Notes: generated from the letters alone by a model not told the origin. Numbered from the stretch's first letter, positions 43,709-56,638 are shown. The stretch is DNA of 64,000 bases from Fusarium oxysporum f. sp. lycopersici 4287 (GCF_000149955.1 NC_030989.1:3918402-3982401); one strand, 5' to 3'. A program made the numbers and translations.

Positions 43709-45974
43709 TCAACGCTCCCATCGTTCATTGGAGGGTGACGTAGGCTGATCGTCTTTGCCGCTGGAAGCAGTCCTGGAGCTGCTGTTCTCACGGCGATCGT
43801 CGTAGTTAAGATCCCTCATGGCATGACCAGCATCACCTGGCTGGTCTTCATCGTTCTCCTGGCTAGTGTTTCGACCGTGGCGAATGGCACGAATGAACCA
43901 AGGAGCGCGGCCTGAACCCTTCCAGGTCCAGTACTCCTTGAGATCATACTCGCGAGGCTCGACATAGCCACGGGTAGCCCAGACAACGAGGCCGACAAGA
44001 CCGTTGAGGACTGCGTATACGAAAACACCGCTAAGGACTATCAGTAGGTATATCAAGGAGGAGATGGGAGACTTACGCGATGAGACCATAGGCTACGCTG
44101 TAGCTAAAAGGGATGAATGTCATGACGACGAAAGAGGGCAGGACGTCGCCGATATATCGCCAGTTGATCTGGGTGATTTGACGGATCATCATGCAACCCA
44201 CCTACACATCCTATTAGCTGTGATCGCTGCCCAAAGAAACAAAACAACTTACCAGAATCAGAGTGCAACCAGTTGCCCAAGGTGGTACAGAGGCAAAGAT
44301 GGGCGCAAAGAACACGGCAGCGGCGAAGCATAGTCCCGTGGTCATGGCAGTCAAACCAGTTCTTCCGCCTTCAGCAATGCCGGCACCACTCTCGATGAAA
44401 GCGGTAACAGGCGAACTGCCCAACAAAGCACCGACCGAGATAAAGAACGCATCAGTGCAATACGCAAGAGTCGAGCGAGGAAAGTCACCATCACGAGGGT
44501 TCACAACACCACAAAAGCGAACCATTGAGTAGAGAGTAGCGGTAGCATCGATGATGTCGACATAAAGGAAGGTGAAGAGAGCAAGGGCAAACTGAGACGC
44601 CGATCCACCAAAGGACCAATCGAGCTGATTGAGAGTTCTTTCGATCGGGTGCCACATAACGACTTGACTGAAGAAATCAAAACGGGAGTCTCCCTCGTCA
44701 GTGTGAGGGAAGTACGTGATGGGAGTATTGCGACTGTGGGCTTGTTAGGTAAGATTAGAGGGTAGAGGAGGAGAACATACGGCCATGACAGAACAGAAAC
44801 GAGAGTGATGCCAAGGATGAGGGCGTACTTGACGCGGAACGCCATGAGAAAGGCAGTGACAATACCGCCGCAAAAGACAGCAACCCACAGCTACCTGAAT
44901 AAGCACACGATACTTAACGGAGATCAACTAACTTACCTTGGGACTCGACATCTGTCCTTCCGTACACATGCCAGTCACTTCATCAAGCATTTCCTGGGGA
45001 CAGCCTCCAAGCGCAAGAGGAGTGGCCTTTCCACCACCGGTGATAGCACCAATACCGGCAGAGTACGAAAGCCCGATTTCAGTGAGGAAGAAACCGATAC
45101 CAACACCTGTGGCAGTCTTGATAGTGGAAGGGATCAGCTTGACAAGCCACTGCCGCATACCAGTGAGGGCGAGGAAGATGAAAATAAGGCCCTCCACAAA
45201 GACAGCTGTAAGGGCGAGACGATAAGAGATAGGACCGCTTCCGTTGTATCCGACGACTTGAAAGGCGAAGTACGCGTTGAGGCCCATACCGGGGCTATTG
45301 GGAATCAGCATCAGCATCATATCATAGTGTGAGAAGTTGAGGGACTTACGCGAGGGCAACAGGGAGGTTGGTGAGGAAGCCGAACATGAAGCTTGCCAGG
45401 CCGGAGACTGCAGCTGTAGCAGTGACGATATCTCGTCGAATGTCTATTGCGCAGTCAGAATTTCCCCGTAATGTTGGGAGCCTGCCTCTACTCACCTTCT
45501 TTGCAAGCAACATATGAATCAATCTTGTCACATGCGTGTCTATCCGTCAAGTCACAGACACAAGTGCCGCCAGACTGAGCGAGCAGAGCAGCCTATCTAT
45601 CGTCAGCCAGCTCCAGATTGAAAAGATCGAGAGCCTATACGTTGACAGCGATGATGTACGCCATAGTCGCAAAGGTAGTGATGCCAGCACGAACTTCTCG
45701 AAAGAAGGTCGCTCCAACAATTGCTTGAGGCTAGAGAGTCATAAGCTTCCACAATAAACAACACACACACAGAGAGAGAGAGAGAGCATCTTACATGTCC
45801 AGTACCACTGAGGGTAAAGAAGTACCCAAAGGCTGAAGTGGTGACATAGTGATCAACACGATCAAGAAAGTCACGGAAACCAAAGTATCGAGAGCGGCCA
45901 AGATGTTGGACAATGTCGACATCTTCTTGGCTTGGCGTAGGCGCAACGCCTTGCTGTTCTGGAGAGGTTGCCAT
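43709..45974 (-). CDS. azgA: AzgA-type purine (adenine/guanine/hypoxanthine) permease
   Basis: Nine exons: complement(join(43709..44030,44077..44201,44253..44733,44781..44890,44937..45294,45350..45443,45496..45592,45641..45730,45795..45974)), 618 aa. All eight introns are short and every junction restores the AzgA/NCS2-related family sequence, e.g. GTGH-PQAIVGATFFREVRAG, VNA-AALLAQSGGTCVC, ALA-PGMGLNAYFAF, VLSWP-RNTPITYF. Many hydrophobic helices; LTAVFVEGLIFIFLA, FLYVDIIDATATLYSM and ESGAGIAEGGRTGL are typical of the substrate-binding elements. A proton symporter importing adenine, guanine and hypoxanthine at the plasma membrane. Length fits fungal AzgA. Upstream GATA sites fit nitrogen control. 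Confidence 0.94.
45761..45786 (+). repeat. CA/GA microsatellite in azgA intron 1
   Basis: acacacacac followed by a run of about eight AG units, inside the first azgA intron (45731-45794). On the sense strand it is a CT/TG tract just after the donor site. Confidence 0.85.
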
Positions 45975-48388
45975 CTTGAAGGCAATGTGTGTTGCGAGAT
46001 GTTAACTTTGATGATGCGAAGATGGAGTGGAGGAAAATTGAAGATAAGATGAATAGAGGGGACTGATTAAGTGAGTGATTATGTGAAGAAGAAATGCAAG
46101 AAAGAGAGGAAGAGAGTGAGGTTGGTGGTGGCGTCGATAAAAGCTGTGAAGAGGAGGAGGTGACACCAGAAGAAATGAGGAAGAGAGATTCTGTCTTGCG
46201 GCAAAGTTGAAGAAGCAAAAGATTAGATTACATCAGGGAAAAGCAAACAGAAGCTCTTGGTTTCTGGTATCAAGAGGAAGAAACACCAGAGCAGAACTGC
46301 AACTGGCAGACACTGCCAGCCGTGTAGCACTGCCAACAACCTCAACGTCAATCAGTATCTACACCTCGAACCCGATGAGATAAGTCCTCTCGTCAGCTCC
46401 TGTTACCGAATTAAAGGGTATGCATCACAAGACTCGAAGTTCGAGTCCAAGTTGCGAGTTGCGCAAGATGCACACGCACATGCACGCACATGCACGCACA
46501 CAGCATAAGCCCAGAAAGAACAAAAGGGAAAGGGAGAGCAATATATATAAGGCTGTGGGTGGTTTTGGGTACTTTTGTGTGTACACAGCGTTGAGAATGT
46601 TCGACTTGATCAAAGGGGAGGGCATTATTTCCACGGGCCGTCTGTGTAATATTTGTTACCTTGGCTCGAGGGCTGGACCTAGCATTTGGGTCTTGGCTCT
46701 TTGTCCGAGCTTGTTGTTGATGTGATAGGTTTGAGGCGTTGTGATAAGTGAACATGCTGACAAACGGGCCTCATTATTGGCAAGTCTGGGATGAACAGTG
46801 ATTAAAAAAGGAATTTGATTTATGAGGATGTATATTTATACTACACTGGTGACCAAGATATAGCTGAGATCAAATACATCTCTACAAGAGTCATTGGATA
46901 CTTGAACATGGCCAACAGTCCGAGTTGACTCACCTACCACACATATCTTACCCCCGAGAACCCTAGAAAAGGGTATTCTTCAATGAGATCATCACCCAGG
47001 AGAACCCCGTTTCCACCACTGAGTTCCTGGCACCGACCCCTAAGGACACGGGTTCAGTGTCGTACAGACCAGGTGTTCGTGTCACCACATGCAGCTCGCC
47101 GACGTTCGCGAAGCGAGAAGGCGTCGGGTGTAAATGGTGACAAAAGACGTGGTTGGCTGATACAGATGTAGGACAATGCCCGGTATGCCTGTAGCCGAAA
47201 TGAACTGGTTCTAGCTGATGTTCTATCGACGTGGGATGCGGGCGGAGAACTATTCGGCGGAAGAGGTACACTCATGTGTATATGTTCGATAGTCACACTC
47301 GAAAATGAAATATCATAAGGAAAGACGTATTTTCTACCACATCTAGGTTCTTCTTCTTAAGTTAATGCCTATTAATGTTGCTAATTATTGGTTGATATCT
47401 AATGCACTGAAAGTTGCCCCTTTTCACTTACACAGAGAGTTGGCTGAAAATCAAGTGGTCTTTTCGTGAAACCAGCCGACATCCAGTATATCAACCACAT
47501 ACAGGCAGAGAATACGACCCTCTTAATCAGAGACGATTAGCATTGCCCACATGACTTGATGCTGACATTCTTACCAGGCTGTGAGGCCCTCAATGACACC
47601 TTGCTGCATATATCAACTCGTCTCAACTTCTGCTGTCACACATCCACCCCGAAATCCACAGCGATTAACTGCAGTATGAACATACCCAGAGCTATTTTAG
47701 GCCAGTGAATCAGTGACATGAGTAAACCTTGAGTTGATCATCCCAACACTTGATCTCCCACCTAATCATCGTCCTGTCTACCAAACGCGTATAAGTTGCC
47801 CTTCAGGGTCCTAGAATGACTCTTCACCACAATAGAACAAACGCTCACGTAACTATTACCTCTCGAACCGCTGGCTCCTTTTTTCCGAACTGGTACCGAC
47901 ATTCTCGTTTGACACTCACAATCACTTGGTGCACCTGACACTGACATGCGGGTGCTCAGCAACTGTTGACCGCACACTTCACTTCATACTGAACAACAGT
48001 TTTAACTCTCTCAATACTATCACTTTGACCTTGTATCAGAGGCTAGTAACTCTCTGAAGCCTTCGGCCCTTGGTTCACCTTCTCTCCTCAACTTCTCACA
48101 ACCTCCACCCCCACTCCTCTGAAAACACACACATTCATCCTCACAACACCACCTCTTTCGCTAGCAAGAAATAGAAGATAAAGACATTCCGTTTTTGTTT
48201 CCGAAAATCTCGAAGCTCATGCGAGCTTCAATATACGCATTATATTTCGTACATTCTTTCACCTAGAATAGGGACCCTTATTCATTCGCCCTACCCACGA
48301 CTCACTCCGATCTCGTAAACCACACACAAATCACCCTCCCTAGCAATAAATTTCAACAAAAGATTTAAATCATAGAGCACCAAACACA
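45975..48388. other. Divergent intergenic region (2.4 kb)
   Basis: Promoters of azgA (-) and the methyltransferase-like gene (+). GATA-factor sites at 46043-46048, 46136-46141 and 46379-46384, all within 410 nt of the azgA ATG, and a cacgcacatg-type tandem at about 46469-46502. No gene seen. Confidence 0.55.
46043..46384 (+). promoter_or_regulatory. GATA-factor site cluster upstream of azgA
   Basis: GATAAG at 46043-46048 and 46379-46384 and GATAAA at 46136-46141 match the HGATAR consensus of the nitrogen regulator AreA, known to control purine uptake in Aspergillus. Sites are seen; function inferred. No UaY-type site was found. Confidence 0.4.
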
Positions 48389-50246
48389 ATGTTCGACGTC
48401 ATCTGGGTCGACCCGGACCGCGAACTCGTCGGCGAGCATCGTGCGAAAAAGGAAATCAAGCGCGAACTGAAGAACAAGGAGAGAGAAAAGGAACAGGAGA
48501 ACTCAATTCTCAGCCGCTCGATCTCCGTCACAAGCACTCGATCCTCCACAGAATCTCGTTTCGCCTTTCTTCGACCTCGAAATGGCAAACATGGCAAGGG
48601 CAAAGAGAAGACTCCATCGGGTCTTTTGACCCCAAGTCATCACTCCTCCCGCTCAAACTCGGGGAGCTACCATCGCTCGGCGCTTATGGCAAACCTGTCG
48701 AATGTTTCCCTCGGAGCAGAACGAGCACACAGAGCAAATACACCGGTTTCCACTGATGCGTCATCTTCACACGTTGTTAAGCGCAACGGAGTCTCACAGC
48801 CTCGACAATCCGACTTGGGGAACCCAGACTTGTGTTCCGAGGTGTACGGCTGCTCTGAGCTAGAAGGTGATCATCCTCCCACGCCGACGGGTTCAATGGG
48901 AGATAGGTAACTTTATTACTCACAGTGAAAGAGAACACCACTGAACTTTTTGCAGAAACTTCCCCATCCCGATACTCCAGCCAGAGTCACCCAACAGTCT
49001 CGTACCAAGTCTCAATCTTGCCAAAGAACCGAAAGCTCCCATCGTGATCAACTTCCGACCCAACGATCCCAACTCATGGCGTCCCCCCGAAGAATGGGAG
49101 TACATCGACCGACAAGCAGAAGAGGCCCAAATGCTTGAGAACCAGGAAGATGTTGAGATGACCGTCGGTGCAGAAAAGACAGTTCAAGCGAACCCTTGCA
49201 CAGACTTCGAGGCTGTCAAACACCAAGTCAAGATTATGGCGGCTTCAAGTCCCAGCATGATCCTTGCGCGTATCAAGGACATCTGGACCGTTACCGACGA
49301 AAGACTCCATGGAGAGTTGAACATTGAGCTAAAACGTTGGATGCTTTCTGTCCTGCACTGTCTGGACATTGAGGTGAGGGATAGTGCTGGTGTTGCTTGC
49401 GTTGCCACGAATATGTCTGACAATCTTGGGGTACTGGCTCTCTACGAATCTGAAAGTGAGTGAATCAGTGACTAGCAAAGTAGCGCAGTTCTAACAACCT
49501 TAGTCACGGCGATATATCTTGCAGCCCTTCACTCAAGGAGGGAAGTATACTCTCTGACAACAGCATCTTTCCAAAACAAAGAGCTTCCGAACATTCACCC
49601 GGTATTGGTCCCATCCATGACTCCCTCGACAGTCCCAATTGACCTGCACTCATTCACCCTCGTATATTCGCTCTCTTTACCCGTCGTGTGCTCTTCACCT
49701 GAGATACCAGGGGTACTCAAGACCATCAGCAACCGTCTTCGAGTCGGTGGTTCCCTTCAGCTTACTCTTATCGACCCGTTGCCGTGCGCAGGAACACTCG
49801 GTCATCGAATGCGAACGTGGCTTCAAGAACATCTACTGATCAACCTCGAGCGACACTTCAAGTGCACGAACCCAAGTAGACTGTTCCCAGAATGGATGGG
49901 TGATGCTGGTCTGCGCGGCCAAGGCAGCACCCTCACAACTTCGAAATTCTACGCTGTTTCAGCGAGCATCCGGAGTCAAGCCGACGACAGCGATCCCTTC
50001 ATAGAAAGAAGCCCCTCCGAGAGAGAAGTGAAAGCAGAAGTTCGTAGCATCATCGGTCGTCTGCTCTGGATGGAAGTCTGGGGCAGTTTCGTCACCGGAG
50101 ATAAATGGTGGTGGGAAGACGAAGGATGCGTCAATGAGTGCCTCCAGCTGGGCACAGTTTGGGAATACCACATGGTAGACGGCGTGAAGCAAAGTCAAGA
50201 GGATATTCCAGAAGCGGTAGAAAACCTCGAGAACTTGGAACACTAG
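48389..50246 (+). CDS. Disordered protein with degenerate methyltransferase-like C-terminus
   Basis: Model join(48389..48906,48956..49455,49504..50246), 586 aa; junctions GDR-NFPIPILQPE and YESE-ITAIYLAALH are in frame. The first ~250 residues are basic, Ser/Arg-rich and probably disordered, although the very start (MFDVIWVDPDRELVGEHRAKKE) looks conserved. The C-terminal ~300 residues follow the second half of a class I methyltransferase: FTLVYSLSLP, then a helix, then LRVGGSLQLTLIDPLP (the 'GG' strand) and an insertion before EWMGDAGLRGQGS. A clear glycine-rich SAM motif I is missing, so it may be a pseudo-enzyme. No confident function. Confidence 0.72.
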
Positions 50247-50730
50247 AGTCCAGAAAAGACGAAAGATGTTGCTGATTTGTGCTTTGCGCTACAGTTTCTT
50301 CTATTTATGCTTTATTAGAAAGAGAAAAGAATTAAGGAAAGGAGCCTCTTTATAGGAAGATACCAAATTATGGAAAGAAGGGGTTTTAAAGCAAGGATAC
50401 GTATATGGTCGGATTTGTTCAGGGAGATAGAAGCAAGATTTTATTTTTGAGATTAGCCAGTAGCAACTGTGACAAGTCTCATATATATGTAAGTTATTTG
50501 TATGATTATACGAATGGTAGAACACTTCAAGATATAAATTAACGGTAGCCTCCATTTATTGCCATCTGCCTGAGTAAGTGTAAACCTAACTGCGCCTTAA
50601 CTGAAAACCCTCGCTTGTTTCTTTTGCTCTTGGTATTAATGAATCTTGCAACATTTTGATATCGATCATCGCGATCCCTCTTTTGCCTGAATATTTACCT
50701 TGTATCCACCGATGTCACTAGTTTTTATTC
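50247..50730. other. Convergent intergenic region
   Basis: 3' flanks of the methyltransferase-like gene (+) and ankyrin gene (-); AT-rich, no gene. Confidence 0.6.
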
Positions 50731-53476
50731 TCAGGCTGCTCGAGAATCATCCTCATGTACGACTTGATGGTCAGAATCATCCAAGTTTTCAGATCTTTCC
50801 CCACTTTCAGATCTGTCCTCACTTTCAGATACCTCTTCACTGACTGACTCTCCATCATCAAATTTCCATAAATAGCCGTGCTTTGATGGGGTCTTCCAGA
50901 CTGGGGTTGCGAGCTCTTCTTGCAAGTCCAGTAGATGATCTTCCACATTTTCTGTTGCTAATGTCCATTCCGCGTGCTGGATTCGCTTGTCGAGAGCTCG
51001 ATACCAAGAAACCAGATTTTCACGCTCCCATCGTTTCTCTTTTCTGGTCAACATGGCTAGATGTTCTCGGGCGACTGCAATGTCCTGCTCTTGCAACGCG
51101 CCGAGTACTCGCTCAAGATTCTGAATATCATTCTGTAGGGCTTGATCTCGAACGCCTTGATAAAGCTCGACAAAAGCCTCTTGCTCGGCGAGACTTGGCC
51201 TACGAGAATCCCCCAGGTCCCATTCGCCCGTAGCATGAGAGTTTCTGACGAGATCATCAAAGGGTGTGTCGCCAAATGAGTCTTCCTGATATGGATTAAT
51301 GCCGGATAGGTCCAAGACAGAAAGATACCAAAGTAATTCTAGTGAAGCGTATCTGGCTGCAAAATGCAGCACGTTTTGAGAATAGTCATTAAAAACATGA
51401 ACAGAGCAATCTGACTTTACCAAACCTCTTGTGAGTTCCAATTTATTGTGATGAATTGATAGAAGGAAAGGGGTATTCCCTAGATTATTTCGTGCTTCAA
51501 GGTCAGATCCTGCCACGAGCAGCATCTCAATGGCTGCTTCGATGTCTTGATGAGTAGTGTTTGTAGATTCGACCAGCCAATGAAGAGGCGTATCGCCGTG
51601 GATATCGCGATGCTTTACGGATGCGCCTGCCGCTAGCAAAAGGGCGATTAACTCGGAGTTAGCTTTCATCGAAGCCCAATGCAATGCTGCCGTGCCTTCC
51701 TCATTGCATAAATTAACGTTAGATTTGGACTTGAGCAGCAGATTTACTGACTCGACGTTTTGTTGCCAGACTGCGGCCATGAGAGGTGTCCATCCCTTGA
51801 ACGATTGTTGATTAACATCAGCTCCTGCTGAAATGAGAACTTCCATGGACCTGACTTGCTTTTTATCAGTTGCAAGATAAAGAGGAGAGTCACCAGTGTC
51901 GTCAATCGTGTTGACAGCCCAAGGTTGCTCTTGTAATACTTCTTGCAGGTCCGCACATTGCAAGATCGCCTCGTGAACTTTGGTCGTTGCCACTTCCGTT
52001 GGATCTCGAGAGAAGCCGAGAACGTTTTTCACAAGATACGTCTCGTTATCGTTGAGTTCATAGTCTCGTAGTGATATGGCGGCAGCCATCGCGACACGTC
52101 TATCAATTGTTCAGATAAACTTGGATAAAAGAAAACGTGATTGACGACTGACCTGGGTAACCCAACCTCAGTCAGGATATTCTTCCATATATCCAGAAGA
52201 GCCTCTAAAGAGGAGTAAAGTTGCTGATCAAGAGAATACTGCTTGCGTTAGGGCACACAGACTACTCCGTGGCGATTGGGGATTTTGACCAACCTCGATG
52301 AGTCCCATGCCACGAATATCCGTGTCATGAGGGTAAATGCCATACACAGCCACTGATCTCCTAACTACTTGGCTTGAGCCTTCTTGGTTAATCCACACCA
52401 TAGAGTCGTTCTCAATCGATCTAAAGGGGCGCAGGGCGCAGGTCAATCCGGAAAGGCTGCTATAAGACGCACAAATCTTGAATGTCCCGATGAGAAACCA
52501 TCTCGGAACTTGGTACTCCATTCTCAGGAACGCAGATTCTATGCAGTGGCATTCTGGATCTGAACATTCCTTTCGTGATGAACTCTTACAACGCACAAGC
52601 CAGGACCCAAGGAGTGAGTGCATCCATCCAGAGCTTTGATATTGACTCTCAGAGAAGTGACATCGGCACCGGCATGCTGAATCAGATGGTATTCTCTGAG
52701 TCGATACCACAGAGTTTATCTGCACAGAGCCATTCATGTGTTTCAGATTGCTGTCATGACCATTGTTCATAACCACTGCGTCTGACTCCGGTGTATGATC
52801 GTCCTGAAGTTGTTGAACTGGTGCTGGACTCTCTATGATTTCCGGTAGTTGCGGAACTTGAAGTGGCGGACTTGGCGAGCTTGTATGCATCGTTTGCATG
52901 TTCATCATAATCTGTCTCATTTCTGCCTGAAATCTGTTCACCTGTCAATACCGAGGGCTATTGCTAGATTCTAGGTGTGGTACACCCACCGAATATCGTT
53001 GGATACGCGCGACGAGTTGAGAGCAAAGTGAAGAGTTTCTTTGGCTTGGCTCATCCTCTGTTGAAGCTTCTTGATGTCGCTTTTCTCTACAAGCCACTTT
53101 CTCTTCCTTGCCTTGTTCATCTTGTTCCCCTCTGGGCCACTCTCGCGAGAACATATCCGTAATAACGCTTCGAGTTCTGCGGTGACCTCATTCAGATTTC
53201 GCGCTGCAGTATTGATAAGATCTTGTTCCAGTGCTGTGGGAGCCATTCTCGAGACAGCTTGCGCCATGGATTTGATCATGTTCAACTGAGAATCGGATTT
53301 TAGTTCGGTGAACTACTGCAAATAGTGCCAGCAAGTTAGGGGCCAACCTCCTTCATCAGATAGTCAAAGTCTTTCTGAATATCCGGAATTTCTCGAAAAA
53401 GAGAGACGGCATGTTTCCCAGCTGCCAAAGCCTGCACTACGGCGATGGAGCTGGCTACGGCACCAAGGACCTCCAT
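50731..53476 (-). CDS. Ankyrin-repeat protein with STAND-type fungal N-terminal domain
   Basis: Model complement(join(50731..52099,52153..52241,52294..52933,52990..53285,53348..53476)), 840 aa, one frame across four introns (donors GTCAGT, GTTGGT, GTGGGT, GTTGGC; two are weak). Residues 1-~150 (MEVLGAVASSIAVVQALAAG onward) resemble the helical N-terminal domain of fungal STAND/NLR-like proteins. A Cys cluster follows at ~245-300 (CRCRCH, CSDPECHC) with YQVPRWFL. About seven ankyrin repeats occupy ~410-650 (DSPLYLATDKKQ, GWTPLMAAVWQQN, TAALHWASMKAN, GDTPLHWLVES, NVLHFAARYASLE). A coiled region and an acidic Ser/Glu/Asp tail (~800-840) close the protein. No NACHT or NB-ARC is present. A role in recognition or cell-death signalling is inferred from domain order only. 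Confidence 0.78.
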
Positions 53477-55160
53477 CGTAGGTGATAAATTGTGTTTATT
53501 CGCAAAAAATGACTTGGCTAGGGTCGGGTTCGAAAGCTTTACAGAGAAAAAGAAGAACTCGACATGGAAGAATCAAGGTAATCTCAGCGTGGGAAAAAGG
53601 AAACGGAAATTAGGCTCTCAGAACGCCTACTTGGTTGGGCGAACCACCAGTCACCAATCAGATGTACATATTCACAGCCTCGACGAGCGAACATACCTAG
53701 CCAAGGCATACTGAGACAAAAGCAATAAGATCTGCCTGGGGCTGCTGAGAGTCGACATCTTGTGTTACCATCACTAAGCCTCAGACACAGTAATGTAGCT
53801 TGATATGAAGTATTGAGAGGAGATTACATTGGCAGATTCGTACCTCCTTGAAAGACAAACTTGAATATATTTCCTTGCTTCTTTTCTAGACTTTGATTTC
53901 TTGTATTGCTGAGAATGAACAAGTATAGTGATATCATTTCGATATTACGCCTTGATAGAATAACTGAGGACTGATGCCAAAATATCACCTGGTGTTTTAA
54001 AAGAAGTTTAAAGTATAAAATAACGAAAAGCACAATAATCACATGATTCGTTGCTTGAAGCCTCTGTTGGAAACACAAGCACCGGCCTTCCCGGTCTCTT
54101 TCTATGTAGTGCCTACCTTACCTTAGTATCTTACCTTATCAATGTCCATATTATCTGTTGATTTTCACTGGATCCTGACAAGCCACATCAGGCGAGTCTG
54201 TGGATGGCTTCACCTTCCCCGCAAACCACAAAAGCCCATATCCAACCAAGGCGCAAAATACAAATGCATCCCTCTTTCCCCCGCATTTTCCATAATCCCT
54301 GACCCTTCCAAATCATACGATGCCCCCGCCAAGATCACAGAACAAAAGTACGGCTAATAAGTCGAGACGATAAGCCCACCCAAGGGGAGGCAGGAAAACT
54401 TAGGACCTCTTTTCTAAGTGACAAAACGATTTAGGTAAGTTTAGTATATCTTAGAGAGCTTTTAGACCAGTTTATTTTGGCTTCCTAATTTGATGTCAGG
54501 AGTTTTCTTTCCCTGAGGCCACCCTTGGCAAGCCACTGTCCATATCCAAGGGACCTTAACTCAAGTCCCCATGTCACATCCTTGACGCCATCGTCCTTTC
54601 TAACCCCAGATTCCGCATCATCTGTCAATCTGATTGCGTGAATACGTTCCAGGGTCAAACCTGTCAGTGCTTCCTCCGGACGACCGGGAATGCATCATCG
54701 AGACATGGATATGAAGCCATCCTGTCCTTGCAGGTGCTAAACTAGTTCTATCTTACCGCGTGTTCCGCTCTTGACATGAGGGAGTCACACTCCAGCCACG
54801 TGTGTTGGGTAACTGCTTATCAAGCTTAAAATAAGGTTGATACATATTCGCGTGGCAGATATTAGTCTTTGAAACACAGTGCTGTATCACAAGATGGGAA
54901 AGAAGACACATTCGATCTGCAGTAAAAACACGTAAATGGCTCTCAGACTTTTATCAGCATTCAAATACTATTTGTAACAATACTGGGGTATCCATTATCC
55001 TCCATCTTTCGACGCTGGTGAAACCAACAAATGTCTCCCAACAAACTCCTCCTAGCTGTCTAGAGCACGCCTTGACCATCAAAGTCGTGTCTTCATTATA
55101 TATAGTAACAAAAGGAAAAGGGTATCTGCAGTATCGTTTCCAAGCAGACCCTTAGAACTG
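53477..55160. other. Intergenic region
   Basis: 1.7 kb between the ankyrin gene 5' side and the GPCR 3' end. A TACCTTACCTTA motif at 54114-54125 echoes the inverted repeat near 967. No supported gene. Confidence 0.5.
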
Positions 55161-56638
55161 TTATACACGCACGTTGTCTCTCCGCTCATCGTCTGAAGTC
55201 GGCCGGCTCTCGTTGGCCAGTTCAGTCATGCTTTCCGTTTCGAACTTATTCGATCGTCGGAACTGACCGAGGTTGTGTCGATGGTGGCTGGTCATTGTCC
55301 TTGCGTTATTGGCCCCAACCTCTGGTGCCATGCCGCCAACGAGTTCTGTCACATCTGGCCTTCGACCCATACGCAGATCGGTAGCCAAGTTCTTGCACGC
55401 ACTCCAAGAAGTAACCATGTAAATGAGGGCATTCCAAAATCCCTGAAGAGGGAGCACGAAAGCACTCATGAACTCGAGAGGTACAGATGAGTTTTTGGTG
55501 TGGAATACTGAGTACACACGGTTGGCGCTGGATGGAACCCATGTGATCAAGATGGCTGTGAAGAACAGCAGGGCACACTTTGTGTATTGCCATGCTGCAT
55601 TGCTAAGCTCTCGATTCCTCCTTCGAGCGGGATTGCCTCCTGATCGCTGCTGCTGCTGTGCTGGAACTTGAACACTCGCCCGTGTTTGTTGTCGTTCAAT
55701 AGGGAGAACTTCATCTCCGACGTCCCCAGAGCTAGGCTGCGCTGAGATATGAACCGAATATGCGTTAGAGCTAGGGTCGCTAGGGTCAGGTGCTCGGCGG
55801 CCCCCCATGGGCTGAAGATGGATCGCGTTCGGAGTAACAACCTCTGTGGTCACTGAAACTTCTGTCGTCTTAATCGTTCCCAGATGATCTCCAGCCCCAT
55901 AAGTCAGATCTCGATCGGTGGAGCTAAAATCATCAAGTTCCTGTCGCTTGCGATAGATGGTGCTACCGGCGCGGATGTAGATAAAAAAGGTAACAGCAAT
56001 GACAACCCTGCGATGGTCAGCGCCACTCCATAGCTAGACTTGATCAATTACTTACCAAACAGGTCCGTAGAAAGTGATAATACGCCAGATATCCCACTCC
56101 ATGCTCACCCAACACCAGAGTGTGGCATTACCGTACATTCGGTGCCCCTCTTGGTTTTTGATGAAGATATATACGAAGGCGGGGACGAAAGGGATACCGT
56201 AACATCCGATGAGATAAGGGATCTCCATCTTCCGTAATCTTCGGGCATCGAATTTGAAATAAAATGTCAGGTAGACATTGATGGCCATGGACAGGGTCCA
56301 GAAGGCATCGGCAGGCATGAACCTAACCTATGTTAGTGTCTAATAGCTTCGGTGTGGTGTAAGTGAGCGTACATCTGGATGAGAAAAGCCTGAAATTGGC
56401 AGCCCACAGAATTGGGTGAGCCTATATATGATCTTGACATTAATGTACCGACATTGGTCATCATGTTGCCAAAGGAAGCGTAAAAGACTAGTCGATTGAT
56501 GGGTTTATGAAAGGCCTTGGATGACAAGAATGTGGCGATAATGAAGAGTGAGCCGACTAATGAGAAGACAGAACATGTCCGCTCAATGATGCTCAGAGCA
56601 CGGAGCTGCGAGTTTGAGAGATGTTCGGCGGAAGACAT
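55161..56638 (-). CDS. cAMP-receptor-type GPCR (GprH/Gpr-1-like)
   Basis: Model complement(join(55161..56007,56056..56322,56373..56638)), 459 aa; junctions FLIQM-FMPADAFW and YGPVW-VVIAVTFF are exact. Seven hydrophobic segments are visible: CSVFSLVGSLFIIATFL, LVFYASFGNMMTNVGTL, AFWTLSMAINVYLTFYF, IPYLIGCYGIPFVPAFVYIF, IITFYGPVWVVIAVTFFIYI, ALLFFTAILITWVPSSANRV and FVLPLQGFWNALIYMVTSW. A long, probably disordered third intracellular loop separates TM5 and TM6. This matches the Dicty_CAR-type class of fungal receptors, such as Neurospora GPR-1 and Aspergillus GprH, linked to carbon sensing and sexual development. Ligand unknown. Confidence 0.9.

Noticed and set aside
46430..46460. tRNA-like B-box (agttcgagtcc)
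   Set aside because: Flanking bases do not form a T-stem and no A-box or acceptor stem is present. No tRNA was found in the window.
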